Below are positions 17,356 through 25,768 of a stretch of 64,000 nt of DNA, piece after piece (the stretch's first letter is position 1; each line of letters begins with the position of its first letter). The stretch is from Streptomyces camelliae (GTDB lineage: Bacteria > Actinomycetota > Actinomycetes > Streptomycetales > Streptomycetaceae). The stretch lies in assembly GCF_027625935.1 (NCBI RefSeq), contig NZ_CP115300.1, positions 3,906,001 through 3,970,000 on the forward strand. The letters run 5' to 3'. The notes beneath the pieces are model-generated. The model saw only the letters and a program-made list of their open reading frames with translations, was not told the origin of the DNA and made no database searches. The position numbers were made by a program, and so were the translations under genes.

Positions 17356-18165
17356 ATGACAGACGAGTTGCTGTATCTCATAACGGGCGCCCTGCGCTCG
17401 CCGTTCAAACGCCCCTCCCCCGAGGCGGACTTCCCGCGCACCCGGCTCGTGCTGCCCGGGATCCGTATCGACCTGGCCCACGTGGCCGCCTACGAGCGGA
17501 TCTGCGGTTTCCCCACCGGCGAGACCGGTCTCCCCGTGACCTACCCGCATGTCCTCGGCTTCCCGCCGGCCATGCGGCTGATGAGCGCCCGCGCCTTCCC
17601 GCTGCCGCTGCTGGGCCTGGTGCACACCTCGATCGACATCGTCCGGCATGCCGCCGTACCGGCGACGGGCGAATACCGACTCGCCGTACACGTGGAGGGG
17701 TTGGCCCCGCACCGACGCGGCACCGAAGCCACGGTGGTCACCGAGCTGGCGGCGGGCGGTGACGTCGTGTGGGAGTCACGCAGTACGTATCTCGCCCGGC
17801 ATCACACCGAGCGGCCCGCCGAGCGCCGGGAACGCCAAGGGTCTCCCCCGCTGCCCGTCGTCGCCGAGTGGCGGCTCGCCGGGGACATCGGACGCCGGTA
17901 CGGCGCGGCCTCCGGCGACCGCAACCCCATCCACCTCCACCCCCTCACCGCCCGCCTCTTCGGCTTCCCCCGGGCCATCGCGCACGGCATGTGGACGGTG
18001 GCCCGCTGTCTGGCCGCGGGCGGCTTTGCCGGGGAGCGGGTACGGGCGAGGTTTCTGGCGCCGGTGTTGCTGCCGGGGACGGTGGCTTACGGGGCGGACG
18101 GGTCCGGTCGCTTCGAGCTGCGAGGGGACGGAGGGCGACTGCACCTGGTCGGGGAGGTGAGCTAG
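17356..18165 (+). CDS. MaoC-like (R)-specific enoyl hydratase family protein
   Basis: A 269-residue double hot-dog protein. The catalytic hydratase block is in the second half: YGAASGDRNPIHLHPLTARLFGFPRAIAHGMWTVA, with the Asp and His of the hydratase-2 motif (ASGDRNPIH). The first half looks like a non-catalytic hot-dog copy, as in eukaryote-like double hydratases and mycobacterial Rv0241c-type HtdX proteins. It is expected to hydrate trans-2-enoyl-CoA. It is divergent from fadD with shared operators and ends 9 bases from the convergent TetR stop. Confidence 0.83.
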   Translation: MTDELLYLITGALRSPFKRPSPEADFPRTRLVLPGIRIDLAHVAAYERICGFPTGETGLPVTYPHVLGFPPAMRLMSARAFPLPLLGLVHTSIDIVRHAAVPATGEYRLAVHVEGLAPHRRGTEATVVTELAAGGDVVWESRSTYLARHHTERPAERRERQGSPPLPVVAEWRLAGDIGRRYGAASGDRNPIHLHPLTARLFGFPRAIAHGMWTVARCLAAGGFAGERVRARFLAPVLLPGTVAYGADGSGRFELRGDGGRLHLVGEVS

Positions 18166-18174
18166 GGACACCCC

Positions 18175-18819
18175 TCAGGTCGGCTCAGGCACCCACCGTT
18201 GACCGGCCATCAAATTGCCCAGACCCGCCCACGCGAAGTTCATCATCGTCCCCGCCGTCTGCCGGGCCGTGACCCCCGGTGTCGCGTTGGCCCACGTGGC
18301 CAGGGACTCCGCCGCCCCCACCAGCGCCTCCGCCAGGCCCGCCACCTCGTCCTCCGGCAGGTCGGGATCCTGGTGCGCCTCACGGGCGGCGATGGCCACC
18401 AGGCGGGTGACGAAGGCGACGATCTCCGCGCGCATCGCTGCGACCTCGGCGGCGAAGGGCTCGCCGTGGGTGCGGGCGTGGAGGTGAAGGACGGACCAGG
18501 CCTCGGGATGCTCGGCGGTGTGGGCGAAGAAGGCGAGCAGGCCGTCCCACAGCCGGCGGTCGGCGGGCAGGTCCGGGCGGACCCCGGCGCGCACCGCTTC
18601 CGTCAGCGCGGCGGCCTCCCGGCGGATGCAGGCGGTGAAGAGGTCTTCCTTGGAATTCAGATACAGGTAGACCAACGGCTTGGAGACACCCGCCAGTTCG
18701 GCTATCTCGTCCATCGACGCGACCATGTAGCCACGCCGGCCGAAGATCTGCACGGCGGCGTCGAGCATCTGCTGCTCCCGCACCGCACGCGGCATCCGCT
18801 TGGTCCTCGCCCCACCCAT
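18175..18819 (-). CDS. TetR-family transcriptional regulator
   Basis: A 214-residue repressor with an N-terminal HTH (VREQQMLDAAVQIFGRRGYMVASMDEIAELAGVSKPLVYLYLNSKEDLF) and a helical ligand domain of the TetR_C_33/FadR-like kind. Co-location with fadD and the MaoC-like gene suggests an acyl-CoA-responsive repressor acting on the palindromes at 17187-17338. A tandem 12-mer (18828-18851) directly upstream may be an additional autoregulatory site. The ATG is at the expected distance; the upstream gene stops inside that repeat. Confidence 0.88.
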   Translation of the reverse strand: MGGARTKRMPRAVREQQMLDAAVQIFGRRGYMVASMDEIAELAGVSKPLVYLYLNSKEDLFTACIRREAAALTEAVRAGVRPDLPADRRLWDGLLAFFAHTAEHPEAWSVLHLHARTHGEPFAAEVAAMRAEIVAFVTRLVAIAAREAHQDPDLPEDEVAGLAEALVGAAESLATWANATPGVTARQTAGTMMNFAWAGLGNLMAGQRWVPEPT

Positions 18820-18827
18820 GAGGGCAA

Positions 18828-18851
18828 GACTAGTTGGACGACTAGTTGGAG
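18828..18851. promoter_or_regulatory. Directly repeated 12-mer upstream of tetR
   Basis: GACTAGTTGGAC (18828-18839) is followed at once by GACTAGTTGGAG (18840-18851); each has a palindromic ACTAGT core. It lies 9 bases before the TetR start and overlaps the stop codon of the DUF4229-like gene. Confidence 0.5.
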
Positions 18852-19150
18852 GTCGCCGCCTCGCCCTGCGCGCGGGCGCTGTCGTCGGCGAGGTCCTCCT
18901 GGCTGCGGTTCGCCTCCAGGTTGGCCTTCATCCGGTCGACCTTGGTCACGATCTGCACCGAGGCCCGCTCCCGCTCCCTGCGCAGCACCACCCAGCTGAT
19001 CGGCGCCGACAGGATCAGGGACAGCAGCAGCACCCACAGGAAGTTGGAGTCGCCGAAACCGCGCGGGAAGATGCCGGAGTAGACGGCTCCCCAGACGACC
19101 ACGAGGCAGCCGGCGAAGACGCCGAGGCGCATCAGCGTGTAGCGGAGCAT
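18842..19150 (-). CDS. DUF4229-type small membrane protein
   Basis: A 102-residue protein with two membrane helices (LRYTLMRLGVFAGCLVVVWGAVY and FLWVLLLSLILSAPISWVVL) followed by a charged RRERERASVQIVTKVDR segment and an acidic tail. This matches the DUF4229 family, which I know from actinobacteria near menaquinone genes; no function is established. The start at 19150 (MLRYT) was chosen over 19198 because it begins at the first helix and is the conserved family start. It follows a GNAT gene and mqnE in the same direction. Confidence 0.75.
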   Translation of the reverse strand: MLRYTLMRLGVFAGCLVVVWGAVYSGIFPRGFGDSNFLWVLLLSLILSAPISWVVLRRERERASVQIVTKVDRMKANLEANRSQEDLADDSARAQGEAATSN

Positions 19151-19224
19151 CTCAATCCACTCGTCCGATTCCAAAAGGGTCAGCGTCCAGTGAAACACGC
19201 CCGGAGGGCGATCTTGCAGGGGGG

Positions 19225-19749
19225 TCAGGCGAGGGGCAGCAGCAGAGTGATGTCGTCGCGGTCGTCACCGGGCGCGACCCGGATGGCGCCGGGCACCCGG
19301 CCGACCTCCTTGTAGCCGCAGGAGGCGTAGAACCGCTCCAGGCCCAGGCCGCCCCGGCAGGTCAGCCGGATCGCCTCGATGCCGTCGATGGTGCGGGCCG
19401 CGTCGGCGGCGGCCGCGAGCAGGTCACGGCCGTACCCCTGGCCCTGGTGCCGCGGGTGGACCATGACCGTGTACAGCCACAGCCAGTGCGTCATCAGCCG
19501 GTGCGTGTTGAGGGTGAGGAACGCGGTCGCGGCGAGGCGCCCCTCCTCGTCGTGTCCGGCGAGCAGCCGGGTGCGACCCTCGGCGAGCTGGGCGAGATAG
19601 CGGACGACCTCGGGGCGGATGTCCTCGCGCGTCACCGGCGGCACGAAACCGACGGCCCCGCCCGCGTTGGAGACGTCCGTCCACAGGTCGAGGAAGCCGT
19701 CGCGCAGGCCGGGGGTGACGGCGGGGTCGAGCGTGAAGGTGAGGGGCAT
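19225..19749 (-). CDS. GNAT family N-acetyltransferase
   Basis: A 174-residue acetyltransferase with the acetyl-CoA pyrophosphate loop VMVHPRHQGQGYGRDLLAAA (QGxGxG) and the C-terminal LERFYASCGYKEVG motif. Its start is three bases downstream of the mqnE stop, so it is almost certainly in the mqnE transcript; the substrate is unknown. Nothing links it mechanistically to menaquinone synthesis. Confidence 0.85.
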   Translation of the reverse strand: MPLTFTLDPAVTPGLRDGFLDLWTDVSNAGGAVGFVPPVTREDIRPEVVRYLAQLAEGRTRLLAGHDEEGRLAATAFLTLNTHRLMTHWLWLYTVMVHPRHQGQGYGRDLLAAAADAARTIDGIEAIRLTCRGGLGLERFYASCGYKEVGRVPGAIRVAPGDDRDDITLLLPLA

Positions 19750-19752
19750 GCG

Positions 19753-20916
19753 TCACACCCGCATCGGCTGCGGGGAGTCCCGGCGGGCCGGGTCCGGGCC
19801 GTCGTACTCGCGGATGATCTCGTAGCGCGTGTTGCGCTCCACCGGGCGGAAGCCGGCGTCCCGGATCAGCTCCAGCAGATCCTCGCGGGTCAGCTTGTTC
19901 GGGGTGCCGAAGTTGTCCGCGTCATGCGTGATCTTGTACTCGACGACCGAGCCGTCCATGTCGTCCGCGCCGTGCTGGAGCGCCAGCTGGGCGGTCTGCA
20001 CGCCGTGCATCACCCAGAAGACCTTCACGTGCGGGACGTTGTCGAAGAGCAGCCGGGAGACGGCGAAGGTCTTCAGGGCCTCGGCGCCGGTCGCCATCTG
20101 GGTGCGGGCCTGAAGCCGGTTGCGTACCTTCCCGTCCTTCATGTCCACGAAGTCGTGCTGGTAGCGCAGCGGGATGAAGACCTGGAAGCCGTTCGTCTCG
20201 TCCTGGAGCTCGCGCAGGCGCAGGACGTGGTCGACGCGGTGCCGGGGCTCCTCGATGTGGCCGTACAGCATGGTGCACGGGGTCTTCAGACCCTTCTCGT
20301 GCGCCAGGCGGTGGATCCGGGACCAGTCCTCCCAGTGGGTGCGGTGGTCCACGATGTGCTGCCGGACCTCCCAGTCGAAGATCTCCGCGCCGCCGCCGGT
20401 CAGCGACTCCAGACCGGCGTCGATCAGCTCGTCCAGGATCTCGGAGGCCGACAGCCCGCTGATCGTCTCGAAGTGGTGGATCTCCGTGGCCGTGAAGGCC
20501 TTCAGCGAGACGTGCGGCAGGGCGGCCTTCAGCTCGCGCAGCGAGCGCGGGTAGTACCGCCACGGCAGGTTCGGGTGGAGGCCGTTGACGATGTGCAGCT
20601 CGGTGAGGTTCTCCGACTCCATCGCCTTGGCGAGCTTGACGGCCTCCTCGATGCGCATCGTGTACGCGTCCTTCTCGCCCGGCTTGCGCTGGAACGAGCA
20701 GTAGGCGCAGGAGGCCGTGCACACGTTGGTCATGTTGAGGTGCCGGTTGACGTTGAAGTGGACGACGTCACCGTTCTTGCGGGTCCGCACCTCGTGCGCG
20801 AGACCGCCGAGCCAGGCCAGGTCGTCCGACTCGTACAGCGCGATGCCGTCCTCGCGGGTCAGCCGCTCACCGGAACGGACCTTCTCCTCCAGCTCGCGCT
20901 TGAGCCCGACGTCCAT
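19753..20916 (-). CDS. mqnE: Aminofutalosine synthase (radical SAM)
   Basis: Joins the MqnA product with adenosylmethionine to make 6-amino-6-deoxyfutalosine. At 387 residues it has the radical-SAM cluster motif CTASCAYCSF (CxxxCxxC) preceded by NRHLNMTNVC, and the MqnE blocks GLHPNLPWRYYP, TEIHHFETISGLS and FIPLRYQHDF. ATG 20916 follows GAGGAAAGG; the frame continues upstream but without a better start. It is distinguished from MqnC (6.2 kb), which has GHHPDYG and YTYQPENN at the equivalent places. A 38-bp gap separates it from the Lrp-type gene upstream. Confidence 0.94.
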   Translation of the reverse strand: MDVGLKRELEEKVRSGERLTREDGIALYESDDLAWLGGLAHEVRTRKNGDVVHFNVNRHLNMTNVCTASCAYCSFQRKPGEKDAYTMRIEEAVKLAKAMESENLTELHIVNGLHPNLPWRYYPRSLRELKAALPHVSLKAFTATEIHHFETISGLSASEILDELIDAGLESLTGGGAEIFDWEVRQHIVDHRTHWEDWSRIHRLAHEKGLKTPCTMLYGHIEEPRHRVDHVLRLRELQDETNGFQVFIPLRYQHDFVDMKDGKVRNRLQARTQMATGAEALKTFAVSRLLFDNVPHVKVFWVMHGVQTAQLALQHGADDMDGSVVEYKITHDADNFGTPNKLTREDLLELIRDAGFRPVERNTRYEIIREYDGPDPARRDSPQPMRV

Positions 20917-20954
20917 GCCCACACCTTTCCTCGACAGCTCGCCCCACGGTATCC

Positions 20955-21410
20955 CTAGACCTCTTCCGGAAGTTCCCCGACCCGGTTCTCCCACTTGGTG
21001 GACAGCACGATGGTGGTACGGGTCCGCGAGACGCCCTTGGTCCCGCTGAGCCGGCGGATGATCCGCTCCAGGCCGTCCACGTCGGCCGCCCGCACCTTGA
21101 GCATGTAGGAGTCGTCGCCGGCGATGAACCAGCAGTCCTCGATCTCCGGCAGGTCCCGCAGCCGCTGGGCGACGTCCTCGTGGTCGGCTGCGTCGGACAG
21201 CGAGATGCCGATCAGCGCGGTGACACCGAGGCCGAGCGAGGCCGCGTTCACCGTGGCGCGGTAGCCGGTGATGACACCGGCCGCCTCCAGCCGGTTGATG
21301 CGGTCGGTGACGCTGGGTCCCGACAGGCCGACGAGGCGCCCCAGCTCCGCGTACGAGGCCCGGCCGTTCTCCCTCAGGGCCTGGATGAGCTGCCTGTCCA
21401 CCGCGTCCAT
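20955..21410 (-). CDS. Lrp/AsnC-family transcriptional regulator
   Basis: A 151-residue feast/famine regulator: HTH at the N-terminus (MDAVDRQLIQALRENGRASYAELGRLVGLSGPSVTDRINRLEAAG) and a RAM ligand-binding domain (ALIGISLSDAADHEDVAQRL, then DSYMLKVRAADVDGLE). It normally senses an amino acid and wraps DNA as an octamer. ATG 21410 follows GGAAGG at 11 bases. It sits between ubiX and mqnE in the same direction, an arrangement that could couple menaquinone synthesis to amino-acid status. Confidence 0.9.
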   Translation of the reverse strand: MDAVDRQLIQALRENGRASYAELGRLVGLSGPSVTDRINRLEAAGVITGYRATVNAASLGLGVTALIGISLSDAADHEDVAQRLRDLPEIEDCWFIAGDDSYMLKVRAADVDGLERIIRRLSGTKGVSRTRTTIVLSTKWENRVGELPEEV

Positions 21411-21463
21411 GCGATCGAAGCCTTCCGGTGCAGAGTTCCGAAGTTGATGAGAGATGGGTACCG

Positions 21464-22114
21464 CTAGTCGGCTGCCGCGCCGCCGCCCAGCTCGCCCCGC
21501 CACCGCCGGTACAGGCCGTGCCCGACGCCCGCCGCGTCCAGCACCCGCCCGGCGACGAAGTCCACCAGGTCCTGGATGTGGGTGGCGCCCGCGTAGAAGG
21601 CGGGCGAGGCCGGTACGACGGTGGCGCCGGCGTCGTCCAGCGCGACGAGGTGACGCAGCGTCTGGCCGTTCAGCGGAGCCTCCCGTACGGCCACGACCAG
21701 CGTGCGGCGCTCCTTGAGGGTGACGCTCGCCGTGCGCTGGAGGAGGTCCTTGGACAGCCCGAGCGCCACACCCGCCACGCAGGCGGTGGAGGCGGGCACG
21801 ATGAGCATGCCCTTCGCGGGGTACGACCCCGAGGACGGCCCGGCCGCGAGGTCCCCCGCGCTCCAGTACCGCACCCCACCGAGGTCCACGTCGAAGGTGT
21901 GGGGCTTGCCGTCGGCCCCCCGGCCCAGCCATTCCCGCAGGTCGTCCTGCCAGTGGGCGTCCCGGAACGAGATCCCCGTCTCGTCCAGCAGGGTGAGCCG
22001 CGAGGCCCGGCTGACCACCAGGTCCACCGCCTCCCCCGCCCCCAGCAGCGCACGCAGCACCGCCGCCGCATAGGGCGTCCCGGAAGCTCCGGACACCCCC
22101 ACGATCCAAGGCAC
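21464..22114 (-). CDS. ubiX: UbiX-family flavin prenyltransferase
   Basis: Makes prenylated FMN, the cofactor of UbiD-type decarboxylases. At 216 residues it has the UbiX opening VPWIVGVSGASGTPYAAAVLRAL (FMN phosphate loop) and the KGMLIVPASTACVAGVALGLSKDLLQRTA active-site block. GTG 22114 has AGGAG upstream; an earlier GTG at 22138 is possible. It is downstream of the UbiA- and UbiD-like genes, and the three together form the late futalosine-branch module (UbiX supplies cofactor to UbiD). Confidence 0.9.
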   Translation of the reverse strand: MPWIVGVSGASGTPYAAAVLRALLGAGEAVDLVVSRASRLTLLDETGISFRDAHWQDDLREWLGRGADGKPHTFDVDLGGVRYWSAGDLAAGPSSGSYPAKGMLIVPASTACVAGVALGLSKDLLQRTASVTLKERRTLVVAVREAPLNGQTLRHLVALDDAGATVVPASPAFYAGATHIQDLVDFVAGRVLDAAGVGHGLYRRWRGELGGGAAAD

Positions 22115-22239
22115 GCGCTGCGTTTCTCCTGCGTTCACACCTTGAGCGTACCGGTGGGTCGGGCATGCCTCAGGCCGGGTGGGGCGCCGGTGAGCTCGCC
22201 GGGCCGGGCATGCGGACGGCGCACACGGCCCTGGGCGGG

Positions 22240-23136
22240 TCAGACGGACAGACCCCGCACCAGGAGGTCGAGCAGGGCACACACGAACAGGGCAATGCCG
22301 ATGAAGCCGTTGACCGAGAAGAACGCCCTGTTGAGGCGGGACAGGTCGTGCGGGCGGACGATGCGGTGCTCGTAGCCGAACGCGCCCGCGACGATCACCA
22401 GGCCCAGCCAGAAGAAGGCGCCGGCGTGCGTGGCCACGCCGTACCAGACGAACAGGGCCGTCGTCACCGCGTGGCAGGCCCGCGCACCCCAGATCGCGGC
22501 CGGGATGCCGAAGCGCGCCGGGACCGACATGACGCCGATCTCGCGGTCGGTCTCGACGTCCTGGCAGGCGTAGATCAGGTCGAAACCGCCGATCCAGATG
22601 CCCACGGCCAGGCCGAGGATCACCGCGTCCCAGGACCAGGAACCGGAGATGGCCAGCCAGCCGCCCACCGGGCCCATCGCCTGGGCGAGGCCCAGGATGG
22701 CCTGCGGGAAGTTCGTGAAGCGTTTGCCGTACGGGTAGACCACCATCGGGATCACCGCGACCGGGGCCAGCGCCAGGCACAGGGGGTTCAGGAGAGCCGC
22801 CGCGCCCAGGAAGATCACCAGCGCGATCAGGGCGCCCGTCCAGGCGTGGCGGACCGACATCGCGCCGGTCACCAGCTCGCGGTGGGCCGTGCGCGGGTTC
22901 CGGGCGTCGATCTCGCGGTCGATGATCCGGTTGACCGCCATCGCGAACGTGCGCAGGCCGACCATGCAGATCGTGACCAGCAGCAGCCGGGCCCAGTGGA
23001 TGTTCCTGTCCCACTGGTACATCGCGGTCAGGGAGGCGATGTAGGCGAAGGGCAGCGCGAAGATCGAGTGCTCGATCATCACCAGGCGCAGGAAGGCCCG
23101 CGTACGTCCCGGCGGCTGGATAGCGGCGGTGGTCAC
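22240..23136 (-). CDS. mqnP: UbiA-family prenyltransferase (MqnP-type)
   Basis: An integral membrane prenyltransferase that attaches the polyprenyl chain to the naphthoate ring precursor. At 298 residues with about nine membrane helices, it has the two Asp-rich diphosphate-binding motifs: NRIIDREIDARNPRT and DLIYACQDVETDREIG. GTG 23136 follows GGAAGGA at 8 bases and overlaps the UbiD stop by GTGA (23133-23136), so the two proteins are translationally coupled. Position beside UbiD and UbiX, with mqnE downstream, points to menaquinone rather than ubiquinone, which actinobacteria lack. Confidence 0.92.
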   Translation of the reverse strand: MTTAAIQPPGRTRAFLRLVMIEHSIFALPFAYIASLTAMYQWDRNIHWARLLLVTICMVGLRTFAMAVNRIIDREIDARNPRTAHRELVTGAMSVRHAWTGALIALVIFLGAAALLNPLCLALAPVAVIPMVVYPYGKRFTNFPQAILGLAQAMGPVGGWLAISGSWSWDAVILGLAVGIWIGGFDLIYACQDVETDREIGVMSVPARFGIPAAIWGARACHAVTTALFVWYGVATHAGAFFWLGLVIVAGAFGYEHRIVRPHDLSRLNRAFFSVNGFIGIALFVCALLDLLVRGLSV

Positions 23137-24584
23137 AATCCGTATTCCTTCCAGCGGCGGTCCACCAGGGCCGCCGTATCGGGGTCGGACAGGACCATGT
23201 CCGGCCAGCCTCCGTCCCGTGTGTAGCCCTCCTCCGGCCACTTCTTCGTGGCGTCGATGCCCGCCTTGCCACCCCAGAACTGCTGGTAGGAGGCATGGTC
23301 GAGGTGGTCGACGGGGCCTTCGACGACCGTGAGGTCACGGGCGTAGTCGGTGTTGCCCAGGGCCCGCCAGGCGACCTCGTGCAGATCGTGCACGTCGCAG
23401 TCGGAGTCCACGATCACGATCAGCTTGGTGAGGGACATCATGTGCGCCCCCCAGATCGCGTGCATCACCTTCTGCGCGTGCTTCGGGTACTTCTTGTCGA
23501 TCGAGACGATCGCGCAGTTGTGGAAGCCGCCGGCCTCGGGCAGGTGGTAGTCCACGATGTCCGGGACGATGATCTTCAGGAGGGGCAGGAAGAAACGCTC
23601 CGTCGCCCGGCCCAGCGGGCCGTCCTCCGTCGGCGGCCGGCCCACCACGATCGACTGGAGCAGCGGGCGCTTCCGCATCGTCACGCAGTCGATCGTCAGC
23701 GCCGGGAACGGCTCCTGCGGGGTGTAGAAGCCGGTGTGGTCGCCGAAGGGCCCCTCGGGCAGCATCTCGCCGGGCTCCAGCCAGCCCTCCAGCACGACCT
23801 CGGCGTTCGCCGGCACCTGGAGCGGGACCGTCTTGCAGTCGACCATCTCGATCCGCTTGCCCGCGATGAACCCGGCGAAGAGGTATTCGTCGATGTCACC
23901 GGGGAGCGGGGCGGTGGAGGCGTACGTCACGGCGGGCGGGCACCCGAAGGCGATGGCGACGGGCAGCCGCTCGCCCCTCCGCGCCGCCACCTGGTAGTGG
24001 TTCCGGCTGTCCTTGTGGATCTGCCAGTGCATGCCGATGGTGCGCTTGTCGTGGCGCTGGAGGCGGTACAGCCCGAGGTTGCGGATGCCCGTCTCCGGGT
24101 CCTTGGTGTGGGTGAGCCCCAGGTTGAAGAAGGAGCCGCCGTCCTTGGGCCAGGTGAACAGCGCCGGGAGCCGGTCGAGGTCGACCTCGTCCCCGCGCAG
24201 CACGACCTCCTGGACCGGGGCCTCCTTGATCTTCTTCGGCGGGACGTGCGCCATCGCGCCGAGCTTCCCGAAGGCCTCGCGCACCCCGACGAAGCCGTGC
24301 GGCAGCTCGGGCCGCAGCAGCCCGCCGATCTTCTCGGAGATCTCGCCGTACGACTTCAGGCCCAGCGCCTTCAGCAGGCGGCGGTCGGTGCCGAACACGT
24401 TCATCGCGAGGGGCATCGCCGAGCCCTTCACGTTCTCGAAGAGCAGGGCCGGTCCGCCGGACTTCTGCACCCGGTCGACGATCTCCCCGACTTCCAGGTA
24501 GGGATCGACCTCGGCCTTGATGCGCTTGAGGTCTCCCTCGCGCTCCAGCGCCCGGAGCAGGGAGCGAAGATCGTCGTAAGCCAT
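23133..24584 (-). CDS. mqnL: UbiD-family menaquinone biosynthesis decarboxylase
   Basis: A prenylated-FMN-dependent decarboxylase of 483 residues, presumed to remove the carboxyl group of the naphthoate intermediate. UbiD blocks are visible: AYDDLRSLLRALEREGDLKRI at the N-terminus, LYRLQRHDKRTIGMHWQIHKDS (prFMN/metal region), PEGPFGDHTGFYTPQEPFP and PEAGGFHNCAIVSI. ATG 24584 is the first sensible start; the frame extends further upstream without support. It heads a UbiD-UbiA-UbiX series. The symbol follows the convention for the futalosine branch and is the least certain part of the call. Confidence 0.9.
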   Translation of the reverse strand: MAYDDLRSLLRALEREGDLKRIKAEVDPYLEVGEIVDRVQKSGGPALLFENVKGSAMPLAMNVFGTDRRLLKALGLKSYGEISEKIGGLLRPELPHGFVGVREAFGKLGAMAHVPPKKIKEAPVQEVVLRGDEVDLDRLPALFTWPKDGGSFFNLGLTHTKDPETGIRNLGLYRLQRHDKRTIGMHWQIHKDSRNHYQVAARRGERLPVAIAFGCPPAVTYASTAPLPGDIDEYLFAGFIAGKRIEMVDCKTVPLQVPANAEVVLEGWLEPGEMLPEGPFGDHTGFYTPQEPFPALTIDCVTMRKRPLLQSIVVGRPPTEDGPLGRATERFFLPLLKIIVPDIVDYHLPEAGGFHNCAIVSIDKKYPKHAQKVMHAIWGAHMMSLTKLIVIVDSDCDVHDLHEVAWRALGNTDYARDLTVVEGPVDHLDHASYQQFWGGKAGIDATKKWPEEGYTRDGGWPDMVLSDPDTAALVDRRWKEYGL

Positions 24585-24652
24585 GTGCCCAAGTATCGCC
24601 GACGTACCCCTTTGTCCATGCGCCCACCCCTGCCCGGCCGGGGCCCGGCCGC

Positions 24653-25186
24653 TCACCTGCTGTCGAGCATCGGCACACGGTGTTCGCCGGCCGAGCACTC
24701 CCATGCCGGTGCGTCATCGGCGGACACGGGGTGGAACCCGATCCGGTGGACCGGGCACACGGGCCACACCGTCCGGTAGCGGGCCATGACGTAGTCCTGC
24801 ACCGCCTCGGCGGTCTCCACGGCGACGTCCGGCTCGCGGATCGCGCGGATCACGCTGTCGCCCACCTGCGTCAGCCCGGTCGGCTCACGGTCGTCCGGCG
24901 GGGAGGAGCAGAGCGCCTCTGCGACGGCGAGACCGGTCTCCCGTCTCGCCTGCCCGATGAAAAGGCGCATATAACGCTCCGCCAGCTCGATCCGCCGCCG
25001 CTGCACCAGCGGAGCGAGGTGTTCGGCGGGCAGTTCTCCGTTGTCCGTGAAGATTTTCCCCAGGAATTCCAGAAAGTCGTTCGAACCGCGCGTCTCACCG
25101 AGCCCGAGCCACAGCTCGTCGCACACCGCTCGCGCCCATGCCAGGAAAGCCCGGTCGGTGCGGGGATCGAACTCTTCGGCGGCCAT
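24653..25186 (-). CDS. Hypothetical protein
   Basis: A 177-residue soluble, mostly helical protein I do not recognise (MAAEEFDPRTDRAFLAWARA). It has Cys residues clustered near the C-terminus (VWPVCPVHRIGFHP, AWECSAGEH) that could bind a metal: two Cys and two His within about 25 residues. No signal peptide or membrane segment is seen. It lies upstream of mqnL in the same direction, 68 bp away, so co-transcription is possible but not shown. Confidence 0.65.
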   Translation of the reverse strand: MAAEEFDPRTDRAFLAWARAVCDELWLGLGETRGSNDFLEFLGKIFTDNGELPAEHLAPLVQRRRIELAERYMRLFIGQARRETGLAVAEALCSSPPDDREPTGLTQVGDSVIRAIREPDVAVETAEAVQDYVMARYRTVWPVCPVHRIGFHPVSADDAPAWECSAGEHRVPMLDSR

Positions 25187-25466
25187 GAGGTACTGCGCTC
25201 CTTCACAAGAGGCCGGGGGCCGGCCGCCGCTGTGCGTCGTTCTTGCCGCCCAGAGTCGCGATCCCCTCCCGAGTGATCATGACGGTGTCACCGGGGTCGA
25301 GGCGGCCGGTGAAGACTGAGCATGTGAACCACCCGCGCCACGGCGTCTGTCGGTATGTCAAGACCCCGGCGCGGCCGCCGCAGTGATCATGTTCACTCCC
25401 CCGCGGTCACCGGCTACCCTGGCCCGGTCACCGGGACCGGGTCACGTGTGGGGAGTTCGTACGAGC
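25187..25466. other. Intergenic region with possible antitoxin remnant
   Basis: No intact gene. On the minus strand a frame ending at 25203 reads GRLDPGDTVMITREGIATL, reminiscent of the Phd/RelB-type antitoxin core, but it has no start or N-terminal half. The rest holds the promoter region for the rightward membrane protein. Confidence 0.35.
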
Positions 25467-25754
25467 ATGCTCAGATATCTGCCGTTCCTGCTGGTCCTGG
25501 CGCTGTGGATCTACGCCTTCGTGGACTGTCTGAACACCCCCGAGGCAGACGTGCGCCATCTGCCGAAGGTGGTGTGGGTGATCGTCATCCTGCTCTTCGG
25601 TGAGGTGCTGGTCGGACCGGTGGCCTGGCTGATCACCGGCAAGGTCCGGCAGCCGGCCCCGGCGGGCGGCGCCGTACCCGGACAGTGGGTCGCCCCCGAC
25701 GACAACCCCGAGTTCCTCAAGTCATTGAACAGGGACGACCCCGAGAAGGGCTGA
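25467..25754 (+). CDS. PLDc N-terminal-type membrane protein
   Basis: A 95-residue protein with two hydrophobic helices ([20 protein letters not shown] and [24 protein letters not shown]) and a polar C-terminus ([19 protein letters not shown]). It matches the two-helix PLDc_N/cardiolipase-associated small proteins common in Streptomyces; their role is unknown. ATG 25467 follows GGGGAG at about 10 bases. It is convergent with the operon at 25769-29410. Confidence 0.78.
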   Translation: MLRYLPFLLVLALWIYAFVDCLNTPEADVRHLPKVVWVIVILLFGEVLVGPVAWLITGKVRQPAPAGGAVPGQWVAPDDNPEFLKSLNRDDPEKG

Positions 25755-25768
25755 ACCCGCACCGGAGT

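Noticed and set aside
22165..23226. Plus-strand open frame opposite the UbiA gene
   Set aside because: Arg/Asp/Gln-rich low-complexity translation with no domain, antisense to an obvious membrane protein.
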